This document shows, piece by piece, positions 7,791 to 13,428 of a stretch of DNA of 13,428 bases. Every line of letters starts with the position of its first letter. Positions within the stretch are counted from its first letter, which is position 1. The stretch lies in contig URYG01000077.1 in the NCBI GenBank assembly GCA_900551985.1, forward strand, positions 1-13,428. The letters are read 5' to 3'. Position numbers and translations under genes: made by a program. Under the pieces are notes generated by a model. That model ran no database searches and was not told the DNA's origin. It saw nothing but the letters and a program-made list of their open reading frames with translations. The stretch comes from an uncultured Prevotella sp. Lineage in GTDB: Bacteria; Bacteroidota; Bacteroidia; Bacteroidales; Bacteroidaceae.

Positions 7791-7870
7791 CTAACTAAAT
7801 CGTTTAACGGCTCCGCAGATATAATCGGCTAGTTTACTATTCGAGTTGCACCATGAAAAACCGTACGCAT
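7791..7870 (-). pseudogene. Decayed DUF3990-like gene remnant
   Basis: An ATG at 7868-7870, 5 nt after the upstream gene's stop, opens a frame reading MRTVFHGATRIVN and stopping at 7829-7831. The V(Y/F)HG(S/A)T.IV pattern is how DUF3990 proteins (ADP-ribosyltransferase-like) start, and DUF3990 genes normally sit exactly here between two DUF3791 genes. A second frame ends ADYICGAVKRFS just before the next gene's Shine-Dalgarno and could be the original C terminus. An internal deletion of most of the gene is the simplest reading. The N-terminal match is short, so certainty is moderate. Confidence 0.5.
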
Positions 7871-7875
7871 AGCTA

Positions 7876-8103
7876 TTAATTATTTGCTGTTTCCAGACGA
7901 CGAAGGGCAGTTTGTAAAGCTGCTACAACATAATCTTTACTCTGTGTATGAAGAGCATCAAGTCTTGTGGTAAGACCATGTATCAGTCCAACCTTTTTCA
8001 TCCGCAAGTACATTTCTTGCCTACTGCATCCTTCTGCCTTTGCAGTAAGATCGATGCACATCGTTGCAAAAGCCAATGCCTGTTGAGTTTCTGCTGTACC
8101 CAT
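7876..8103 (-). CDS. DUF3791-like small protein (first copy)
   Basis: This 75-aa helical protein has ALAFATMCIDLTA, then EMYLRMKKVGLIHGL and LDALHTQSKDYVVAALQ. The segment LHTQSKDYV is the hallmark-like region of DUF3791 proteins. It starts 30 nt downstream of a perfect -7 box. It heads a short run with the DUF3990 remnant and the second DUF3791-like gene. Codons for TQSKDYVVA (7921-7949) are duplicated in inverted orientation at 7415-7443. Function unknown; the usual partner appears to be lost. Confidence 0.7.
   Translation of the reverse strand: MGTAETQQALAFATMCIDLTAKAEGCSRQEMYLRMKKVGLIHGLTTRLDALHTQSKDYVVAALQTALRRLETANN
7921..7949 (-). repeat. Source copy of the 29-bp inverted repeat (inside DUF3791-like gene)
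   Basis: Exact reverse complement of 7415-7443 over 29 bp; the match breaks on both sides. It lies within an intact coding frame, so this copy is presumed to be the source. Confidence 0.85.
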
Positions 8104-8133
8104 AATATTTATGTTTTATATTAAACGATGATG

Positions 8134-8163
8134 CAAAGATACTACTTTCTTTTGGAAATACAA
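8134..8163 (-). promoter_or_regulatory. Promoter of the DUF3791-like genes
   Basis: On the minus strand TTG (8163-8161), a 19-bp spacer and TATCTTTG (8141-8134) match the Bacteroidota -33/-7 consensus. The predicted leader is about 25 nt. Confidence 0.65.
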
Positions 8164-8249
8164 TTTAAATCTGCAACTTTTTAAACGAAAAAACGAACTT
8201 TTCTTTGTTATTCAGATTTGACAGAGGTTAGACTGTTCTTCTATGTTTC

Positions 8250-8274
8250 AAGAGAAGGAAAAGCATATTCTCTT
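8250..8274 (-). terminator. Weak hairpin downstream of tatC
   Basis: A 7-bp stem (AAGAGAA / TTCTCTT) with an 11-nt loop lies 12 bp after the tatC stop. GACAG at 8220-8224 and CTGTC at 8280-8284 could extend it as an outer stem. There is no T-tract, so terminator function is a guess from position at the end of a long gene run. Confidence 0.25.
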
Positions 8275-8286
8275 AAGCACTGTCAT

Positions 8287-9072
8287 TCAGTTTGCTCGCC
8301 TTACAATCAATATACTTAGTTCATAAAGTCCATACATTGGCATCATTACCATAAAACATGTGAATAAATCAGGAGGAGTTATCACAGCAGCCACAATAGC
8401 TATCAACACAAATGCATGACGGCGATATTGCTTCATAAAACTTGCCTCCAATATTCCCATCTTAGCTAAGAAGAAAGACAAGACAGGCAGTTGGAATACC
8501 AATCCCATCATTAATGTCAAAGTAACAAAGGTAGAAATATACGAATCTAAATTGATTTGATTCACCACACTCGTCGCCACTTGATACGTCCCCAAAAAGC
8601 GCAAAGCGAATGGAAACAGCACGAAATAACTCATTAACACTCCCAATATGAACAATAAGTATATAGCTATTGCCACCGACACGGAGTATCGGCGCTCATT
8701 CTCATACAGCGCAGGTGCAATGTAGCGATACAACTCTATCATAATATAAGGAGACACAAGAAGCAATGCCAAATATACAGATGTTGACATATGGACCATA
8801 AATTGACTTGCCAACTCGGTATTTATCAACTGTATCGAATATGAATCAAAATGAAATTCCATCCCCAATCTTCCCAAACACTCCTCTATTAGGCGATAAG
8901 TTATGAAGTGATTATCACTTGGACCCAACAACAAACGGAACGTAACATCCTTTGCACAGAAAATAATGACAGCTAAGCATACCGTAATACCAATGATGCG
9001 AAAGAGCATCTTGCGGAATACCTCAAGATGCTCTCCGAATGTCATCAGATTATCATTCTGATTATTTTCCAT
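8287..9072 (-). CDS. tatC: Twin-arginine translocase subunit TatC
   Basis: TatC is the polytopic receptor that binds twin-arginine signal peptides. At 261 aa it is of usual length, with six predicted membrane helices. Conserved features: N-terminal FGEHLEVFRKML (the family's HL.ELR region), YIAPALYENERR with the conserved Glu, SYFVLFPFALRFLG, and ITPPDLF before the last helices. The start overlaps the end of tatA by 11 bp, indicating translational coupling. It is last in the CXXX-peptide gene run, whose precursor carries a twin-arginine signal, so the precursor is a probable substrate. No tatB is visible, as is common in minimal TatA/TatC systems. Confidence 0.95.
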   Translation of the reverse strand: MENNQNDNLMTFGEHLEVFRKMLFRIIGITVCLAVIIFCAKDVTFRLLLGPSDNHFITYRLIEECLGRLGMEFHFDSYSIQLINTELASQFMVHMSTSVYLALLLVSPYIMIELYRYIAPALYENERRYSVSVAIAIYLLFILGVLMSYFVLFPFALRFLGTYQVATSVVNQINLDSYISTFVTLTLMMGLVFQLPVLSFFLAKMGILEASFMKQYRRHAFVLIAIVAAVITPPDLFTCFMVMMPMYGLYELSILIVRRAN

Positions 9073-9310
9073 TATTCTCTACTTGTTCGTTGGAAGATTC
9101 TTTCTTATCAGAAGCATTTTGGGATGTTTCAGAAGCAGGAACGCCTTCATCCAAATCCGTTACCTCCTTCATCCCATCCTTGAAACTACGCACACCTTGT
9201 CCCAAGCCCTTCATCATCTCTGGCAATTTCTTACCACCAAAAAGCAAGAGTACTAAAGCAGCAATAAGCAACAACTCCGATGTACCTATCATTAACACTA
9301 AATTTATCAT
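9062..9310 (-). CDS. tatA: Twin-arginine translocase pore subunit TatA
   Basis: This 82-aa protein has the TatA/E layout: one N-terminal membrane helix (TSELLLIAALVLLLFGG), a hinge followed by KKLPEMMKGLGQGVRSFKDGMKE as the amphipathic helix, and an acidic, disordered tail. The FGGKKLPE junction is the family signature. The start is either 9310 or the Met six codons later (9292), which would give the canonical short N terminus; I keep the longer one. It overlaps tatC by 11 bp and begins 37 bp after the modification-system gene. Confidence 0.93.
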   Translation of the reverse strand: MINLVLMIGTSELLLIAALVLLLFGGKKLPEMMKGLGQGVRSFKDGMKEVTDLDEGVPASETSQNASDKKESSNEQVENNGK

Positions 9311-9347
9311 ATGCCTAATCTTTTAGAATTATTACCTGCCACAAGTC

Positions 9348-9623
9348 TTATGCTACCAAATAAATCTCACAAGTATCAAAGTTGATTTCCCAGTTGCCAC
9401 CTTCAATGCTCTCCCATTGATACTTGGCACCCATTCTATCCCACCAAGATTGGAACTTCGTGCCAGTTTCACCGAGATCTTTTACCAATTTCTCATACAA
9501 CTCTGCATTGTCTGCAGTCAAAATCTTAGCCAATTCATTCAAGCCATTGCGACGCTCAAACAACTTTTTGATTTCATTTTTCTCTTCTGGGGTAACCTGA
9601 CCCACCACTTTTCTTATTGCCAT
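9348..9623 (-). CDS. CXXX repeat peptide modification system small protein
   Basis: This 91-aa soluble protein is helical in the first half (TPEEKNEIKKLFERRNGLNELAKIL) and ends in a Trp-containing beta-like segment (WESIEGGNWEINFDTCEIYLV). It matches my recollection of the small protein found with CXXX-repeat peptide precursors and their radical SAM maturases. It has only one Cys and no metal motif, so it is more likely an accessory or peptide-binding factor than an enzyme. It lies 32 bp after the second maturase and 37 bp before tatA, inside one gene run. Confidence 0.7.
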   Translation of the reverse strand: MAIRKVVGQVTPEEKNEIKKLFERRNGLNELAKILTADNAELYEKLVKDLGETGTKFQSWWDRMGAKYQWESIEGGNWEINFDTCEIYLVA

Positions 9624-9655
9624 ACTATTGTCTTGTTTTAATTAAACATATTACC

Positions 9656-10309
9656 TTACCATTCTTTTCTCACATCAAAAGGATCAAGGTAAGTTATCTC
9701 CTTGATTTCTTCTAGCTCAGGCAAGAACTGTCCAAGTTTACGAATTGAATTCAGTAAATCTCGACTGGCATTACGTTCCAAGTGAGCCATCACACATTGC
9801 TCGTGGCTTGGGGTGTTCACCTCGTAAGTCATCTTACGGTTTAGCCAAACACAGCGTTTGCATTGATAGGCATCGCAACGACGGCATAACGGAGCATGGT
9901 CGAGTTTATACAACTGTGGATTTTTGATGTCCAATCCATGCTTCACATCACCAATGGAAGTATGCAACGCCCCCATTCCATCATCTTCATTTGTAATATA
10001 GAATGCAGGACAAACATAGAATTTACCATCAGGAGCCAAGGCGACACTCGTATCACCTGCACCACAGTTATTCATTTTGTCAAGCATCATGCGGTCAGTC
10101 AAGAGGTTCAACTGAACAACCTTGCCTGCGACATACTGTTTCTCCACTTCTTCAGAAAGCATTCTAAGCTCTTCCGAATAACGTTCAAAATCAGCATCTT
10201 TGAAAGTTTCAACATCAGTAATCACCACATTCAATCGCTCCACCTTATTTAACAAAGCACAAACATTAGCTATTTTTTTGAATAGTTCGTACTTAGAGAG
10301 CCTCAGCAC
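9656..10309 (-). CDS. CXXX repeat peptide maturase, C-terminal SPASM-like part (split gene)
   Basis: This is the larger part (217 codons from GTG) of a maturase whose N-terminal part is the frame just upstream. Both parts are in the same reading frame and separated by one TAA (10322-10324) and four codons. It starts in VLRLSKYELF, passes through LNVVITDVETF and LLTDRMMLDKMNNC, and carries a SPASM-like Cys set: NNCGAGD, FYVCPAFY, LCRRCDAYQCKRCVW and HEQCV. These are expected to bind auxiliary Fe-S clusters. No CxxxCxxC radical SAM motif is present in either part, so it may be a partner to the true radical SAM enzyme. GTG start is the first possible one after the stop. Whether it is translated separately or the gene is dead cannot be told. 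Confidence 0.75.
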   Translation of the reverse strand: MLRLSKYELFKKIANVCALLNKVERLNVVITDVETFKDADFERYSEELRMLSEEVEKQYVAGKVVQLNLLTDRMMLDKMNNCGAGDTSVALAPDGKFYVCPAFYITNEDDGMGALHTSIGDVKHGLDIKNPQLYKLDHAPLCRRCDAYQCKRCVWLNRKMTYEVNTPSHEQCVMAHLERNASRDLLNSIRKLGQFLPELEEIKEITYLDPFDVRKEW

Positions 10310-10321
10310 ACATGATACACC

Positions 10322-10630
10322 TTACTTAAAATTATTGTCATTTACATCAAGAACTTGATTGATGCCATCCATCACCACCACATCAGCCTCATCCCCAAGA
10401 CTAGCAGGCTTGATGTCCGTATGGTCAATACAATCTATCAACTCCAAGTAATCCTTTGGCAAAGAATAGTTAGGATAAACGAACTGAATGTTCAGATTCT
10501 CCTTCATCGCATAGACAATGCCAGCTTTCAAGGTTTCAAACGGCATCAAATTCCGTTCTTTCTTATCATTTTGATAATGGCAGAAAGAAACAGATGTATC
10601 ATCCAGTAATATCACGAGATATTGTATCAT
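10322..10630 (-). CDS. CXXX repeat peptide maturase, N-terminal part (truncated by in-frame TAA)
   Basis: This 102-aa frame contains YLVILLDDTSVSFCHYQN, then NLMPFETLKAGIVYAMKENLNIQFVYP and a segment ending in VVVMDGINQVLD. It is the N-terminal part of the maturase whose remainder follows in the same frame. The start overlaps the radical SAM stop as ATGA (10627-10630), which indicates tight translational coupling. Joined through the TAA, the two parts make about 324 residues, near what I expect for the intact family. The stop falls at a linker between the first domain and the SPASM-like domain. Confidence 0.72.
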   Translation of the reverse strand: MIQYLVILLDDTSVSFCHYQNDKKERNLMPFETLKAGIVYAMKENLNIQFVYPNYSLPKDYLELIDCIDHTDIKPASLGDEADVVVMDGINQVLDVNDNNFK

Positions 10631-11832
10631 TCTGCACCTCCTTCCTTTTCGAGTTTACGATAGAGTTTATTCCAATAATAGTTGTTGGCACGCACACGAG
10701 CCTTATGCATCTTGCAAATGGCGGTGGCTCGCTGATAGATGGTAGGCGTGTCGGCTGCATCATAGTTTTCACCTTGGCACCAAGCACAGCCCTCAGCCAC
10801 CTCACAGTCGATGCACTCTTGGGTAGATTGCGTGCATCTATCCAAGGTCAAGAAAGGACGAAGTTTATTCTTGTCGATTCCATCATGAATGTTTCCGATA
10901 ATCCAAGCCTTCTTGCTACGAAGTGAATATTGGGCAAATCGAGTACAAGGATAGAAGTTGCCTTCTGCATCCACAGCAAGCATCATGCCTGCACCACACC
11001 AATTTTGATTTTGCAGTTGACAATCCATCGGTTTGCCCATATGCTCCGAGAAGAACGAGCAAGCATAGTCTTGATAATAGCCACCATCAATGATGGCATC
11101 CGCAAGACTGGTTAGCTGTTCCTCGAAGAGTGCATCATCCCCATCTTTCCAAACTTCCTCAAACACACAGTTGATGTTCACCTCGTGGATGCCAAGACTA
11201 TAGAGATGCAGCACGCTCTCCTTGATATAAGGAATGTCAGCACTACTGATTGTAACCTTCGTGCCAGCAACAGGGAATTGTTCCAACCACAAAGGAATGT
11301 TTTTCACCACATCATCGTATGAGCCTTTCTCGTCCTCAGGTTTAGGTAGAACCCCTTGCTCCATTTCCTTGGTTTTCCAAATACGATTGAGGTCATGCTT
11401 GCGCTTGGTACCATCAATAGTGATACCGATACTCAGATGTTCACGATTCTTTTTGATGAAGTTCTGCACCTTTTCCGAGCCATAGTTGATGCCATTCGTA
11501 GAGAAAGAAAAGCGATAGGAATTGAACCAATGGTGGTTTCTACGATACATTTCCACCTTAAGATAATCACATATTTTATCAATCAAGTCTATCTCCAAGA
11601 AAGGCTCTCCACCTATAAAATCCCAGATGACACTCTCCTCTTTCATATCTTCCTCATGATCGAGGATATAGTCAATAGCAGTCTTAGCTACCTCCCAAGA
11701 CATTCGCTCTTTCGAGTTTTTGCCTACGAGGTAGCAATACTTACAAGCGAGTTGGCAGTCTTTGGTAACGATAAAAGTGATATTCTTTGCCATACCAAAC
11801 TGCCTAACACTTTCGGTAGGATATTCTATCAT
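10627..11832 (-). CDS. Radical SAM/SPASM peptide maturase for the CXXX-repeat precursor
   Basis: This enzyme cleaves S-adenosylmethionine and is expected to install crosslinks or other changes on the Cys-repeat peptide. With the start at 11832 (401 aa), the radical SAM motif is C26, C30, C33 in KDCQLACKYCY. DFIGGEPFLEI (the GGEP strand) lies near residues 72-78, and SFSTNG and IGITIDGTKRKHD follow. The SPASM domain, from about residue 275, has NWCGAG, FYPCTRF, GNIHDG, then CTQSTQECIDCEVAEGCAWC and a late AICKMH. The frame is open from 11871, which would overlap the precursor by 28 bp; the ATG at 11832, 11 bp after the precursor stop, is preferred. It is coupled to the next gene by ATGA. Confidence 0.9.
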   Translation of the reverse strand: MIEYPTESVRQFGMAKNITFIVTKDCQLACKYCYLVGKNSKERMSWEVAKTAIDYILDHEEDMKEESVIWDFIGGEPFLEIDLIDKICDYLKVEMYRRNHHWFNSYRFSFSTNGINYGSEKVQNFIKKNREHLSIGITIDGTKRKHDLNRIWKTKEMEQGVLPKPEDEKGSYDDVVKNIPLWLEQFPVAGTKVTISSADIPYIKESVLHLYSLGIHEVNINCVFEEVWKDGDDALFEEQLTSLADAIIDGGYYQDYACSFFSEHMGKPMDCQLQNQNWCGAGMMLAVDAEGNFYPCTRFAQYSLRSKKAWIIGNIHDGIDKNKLRPFLTLDRCTQSTQECIDCEVAEGCAWCQGENYDAADTPTIYQRATAICKMHKARVRANNYYWNKLYRKLEKEGGAE

Positions 11833-11843
11833 ACTTTTTTGAA

Positions 11844-12416
11844 TTAAAAAATAGCCATTGTGCCAGTACAACTAGTTGCACACATTCCATAACATGAATT
11901 CCGACAGGAGCTATTACACCCATAAGCACAATTACCTCCACATCCTCCTCTACAGGTTGTAGAACAAGAATATTTACAAGATGACGTACAAGAATTTGAG
12001 CAGCGGCCACCACAAGAGGTATTACAACCAGTGATACATCCTTCTCGGCAGCCTGTAATACACTGAGCATTACATGTTGTCTTACAACTTCCGCTACAAT
12101 TCCTACCACACCCACCAGCGCATTGTTGTTTACAGCCTTGTTGACAACTATTTAAGCATCCATTACTGCATCCACTTTGACACCCATTACTACAACTACC
12201 AGAGCAACTATAATCACAGTTGCTTTGGCACTGACTAGTACACGTTGTTGTACATAATCCAGAACATGAGCCATTGCATCCTAAAGGAGTATTTCCGCTT
12301 GATTGTACCACTGCTTGAACACTCTGCGGAATGAGAACACAGCCAAGGATTGGCAATATTGCCTTAGCTGCAGTTTTGAAGAACTCTCGCCGGCTCTGAA
12401 TATCATCTTTATCCAT
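11844..12416 (-). CDS. Tat-exported CXXX-repeat peptide precursor (radical SAM target)
   Basis: This 190-aa ribosomal peptide precursor has two parts. Residues 1-35 form a twin-arginine signal: SRREFFK at 8-14 matches the S/T-R-R-x-F-x-K consensus, a hydrophobic stretch follows, and VQA at 33-35 is a good cleavage site. From residue 47 to 183 every fourth residue is Cys: 35 cysteines with no break in phase, separated mostly by Ser, Gly, Asn, Thr and Gln. Only seven residues follow. Precursors of this kind (Cys-Xaa-Xaa-Xaa repeat radical SAM target proteins) are modified by the neighbouring SPASM enzymes. C26 (PILGC) could also be read as a weak lipobox. It sits 5 bp after the secreted-protein gene and 11 bp before the radical SAM gene. 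Confidence 0.9.
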   Translation of the reverse strand: MDKDDIQSRREFFKTAAKAILPILGCVLIPQSVQAVVQSSGNTPLGCNGSCSGLCTTTCTSQCQSNCDYSCSGSCSNGCQSGCSNGCLNSCQQGCKQQCAGGCGRNCSGSCKTTCNAQCITGCREGCITGCNTSCGGRCSNSCTSSCKYSCSTTCRGGCGGNCAYGCNSSCRNSCYGMCATSCTGTMAIF

Positions 12417-12421
12417 AATAA

Positions 12422-12979
12422 TTAATATGCGTATGTCATTTTATTACCAGAATAATCCCAATGTACAGTTATTGCAAATCCCGAACCATCTGAAAAGCGA
12501 AAATTCAGCGTTCTGACTTCGTCATCATCAGTATAATTTACACGTGTTGCCACATATTCGCTTTTCAATACAGACGGTTTTCCATAAGCAACTTTATCCT
12601 TAGCACATGGGAATGAGTATTTTTCCAAACAGCTTTTCATGGTCTGACACTCATCCGTAATATAATACTCAAATGTGCAATTTCTGTCAACCCATCCACT
12701 ATTAAGTTTCGCAGCCTTCCACTCTTGACGTGAAAGTTCGCCCAACCCTAAATCACTATACCTATAACGAAAGTAAAAATCTCTAGGATTACCAAGTAAG
12801 GGATAAGCATAAACCCAACCATCATTACTATAATAATACTTCCAATGTGAACTACTCCAATTATCCCAAGTATAACTAGTAAAAGCGGAATAAGACTGAG
12901 CATTTAGGCTTACAGGGCATACACCAAGCATCACTATTGCGAAAAGCAGCATACCAAATAAATGTTTTTTACCTATCAT
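12422..12979 (-). CDS. Secreted protein of unknown function, upstream of the CXXX precursor
   Basis: I do not recognise this protein. From the ATG at 12979 it is 185 aa with a clear Sec-type signal peptide (MIGKKHLFGMLLFAIVMLG...SLNAQ), giving a mature periplasmic or secreted protein. The mature part is rich in Tyr, Trp and Ser (SSHWKYYYSNDGWVYAYPLL) and likely beta-rich. Four Cys cluster within about 25 residues (NCTFEYY, ECQTMKSCLEK, PCAKD) and may form two disulfides. The frame is open back to 13021, overlapping the previous gene, but 12979 puts the signal at the N terminus. Its stop is only 5 bp before the precursor start, so it is probably co-transcribed. Possible roles are a partner, chaperone or immunity factor for the peptide (inference only). 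Confidence 0.7.
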   Translation of the reverse strand: MIGKKHLFGMLLFAIVMLGVCPVSLNAQSYSAFTSYTWDNWSSSHWKYYYSNDGWVYAYPLLGNPRDFYFRYRYSDLGLGELSRQEWKAAKLNSGWVDRNCTFEYYITDECQTMKSCLEKYSFPCAKDKVAYGKPSVLKSEYVATRVNYTDDDEVRTLNFRFSDGSGFAITVHWDYSGNKMTYAY

Positions 12980-13004
12980 AATTATCAACTTGATTAAAAC
13001 AAAT

Positions 13005-13229
13005 TTACTTCGAAATAACACGACAGCTATCAGACCAAATCATCCTTCCATCTTCAAATAGACACATATTTTTATATTCACCAAAAGAAGCATGATGATA
13101 GATATCAGAAGCAGTTAAAGCCAAGCCATCAGCTACCGCCTCATATTGAGAAGGCTCTGCAATTCCTCTTACATCATCCTCTATGACGTAAGCTCTTCCT
13201 CCAAACTTATATTCTAATCGATATAGCAT
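13005..13229 (-). CDS. Hypothetical 74-aa protein at the head of the CXXX gene run
   Basis: I do not recognise this small soluble protein. It has no signal peptide or membrane segment and contains two Cys. It begins MLYRLEYKFGGRAYV and ends DGRMIWSDSCRVISK, with an acidic middle. It lies 25 bp before the secreted-protein start and on the same strand, so it is probably in the same transcript. No consensus -7 box is visible just upstream; the promoter may lie off the window. Confidence 0.5.
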   Translation of the reverse strand: MLYRLEYKFGGRAYVIEDDVRGIAEPSQYEAVADGLALTASDIYHHASFGEYKNMCLFEDGRMIWSDSCRVISK

Positions 13230-13230
13230 A

Positions 13231-13386
13231 TTAGAACTTCTTGAAAGCCATCAGGTTCCAATATGGCATTAAAACAATAGAGTTATACATAAATAAAAAA
13301 GCGCGGAACCTTTTCTGTCGCTCGTTCCACAGTGTAAAGGCTCTGGCATCGCCCAAGTTGTCGAAACGAGCAACGCCAATACAACG
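13231..13386 (-). other. Open frame that may be the C-terminal end of an unidentified protein
   Basis: A 51-codon stretch without ATG near its beginning runs from after a TGA at 13387-13389 to a TAA at 13231-13233, one base before the 74-aa gene. It reads GVARFDNLGDARAFTLWNE and ends IVLMPYWNLMAFKKF, which looks protein-like in composition and ends in a possible membrane-associated segment. It could be the tail of a frameshifted gene or chance. I see no other gene or promoter in 13230-13428. Confidence 0.22.
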
Positions 13387-13428
13387 TCAAATCTCATGCA
13401 ACATTCAAAATGATAATAAAACGTGCGT

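Noticed and set aside
7415..7949. Diversity-generating retroelement template/variable pair
   Set aside because: The two copies are inverted and identical with no adenine-directed changes, and there is no reverse transcriptase.
10322..10324. Recoded stop (selenocysteine or pyrrolysine) in the maturase
   Set aside because: The codon is TAA, which is not used for either amino acid.
10599..10805. Small frame overlapping the end of the radical SAM gene
   Set aside because: It lies in another frame over the SPASM domain and the ATGA junction and has no support.
11804..12115. 103-codon minus-strand frame overlapping the CXXX precursor
   Set aside because: It is the shifted reading of the Cys repeat (Val/Gly-rich low complexity); the perfect Cys period and Tat signal show which frame is real.

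Overview
The window looks like a chromosomal segment from a gut or oral Bacteroidales bacterium, most likely Prevotella/Segatella-like. The reasons are the Bacteroidota-type promoters (TTTG, 19-20 bp, TAnnTTTG), the general lack of Shine-Dalgarno sequences, a TonB receptor ending in Phe, DUF6377- and DUF3791-like proteins, and a CXXX-repeat peptide locus. The species is inferred from these features; no marker gene is present.

Left third (1-7129): a carbohydrate-use locus. A periplasmic GH36 alpha-galactosidase (cut by the window edge) lies downstream of a TonB-dependent outer-membrane receptor, both on the minus strand. Divergent from them is a membrane-anchored TPR/HTH regulator of the DUF6377 type. 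Convergent with the regulator is a secreted lactonase-family beta-propeller protein. The likely logic is uptake of an alpha-galactoside, periplasmic cleavage, and local transcriptional control. No SusD is visible.

Middle (7130-8286): a scarred region. A consensus promoter reads into a roughly 30-codon ATPase-like fragment. That fragment ends in a 98-bp foldback (17-bp inverted arms plus an inner 13-bp hairpin). Between the first arm and the inner hairpin sits exactly 29 nt that is a perfect inverted copy of part of a nearby DUF3791-like gene. Two DUF3791-like genes follow on the minus strand, and between them lies the decayed start of what looks like a DUF3990 gene.

Right part (8287-13229): one minus-strand gene run for a ribosomally made, modified peptide. 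In transcription order it contains a 74-aa unknown protein, a secreted unknown protein, a precursor with 35 uninterrupted CXXX units behind a twin-arginine signal, a radical SAM/SPASM maturase, a second SPASM-like maturase interrupted by an in-frame TAA, a small modification-system protein, then TatA and TatC. Having the twin-arginine translocase in the same run as a twin-arginine-tagged Cys-repeat peptide suggests modification in the cytoplasm, folding, and export by a dedicated Tat pore. This is the most interesting system in the window.
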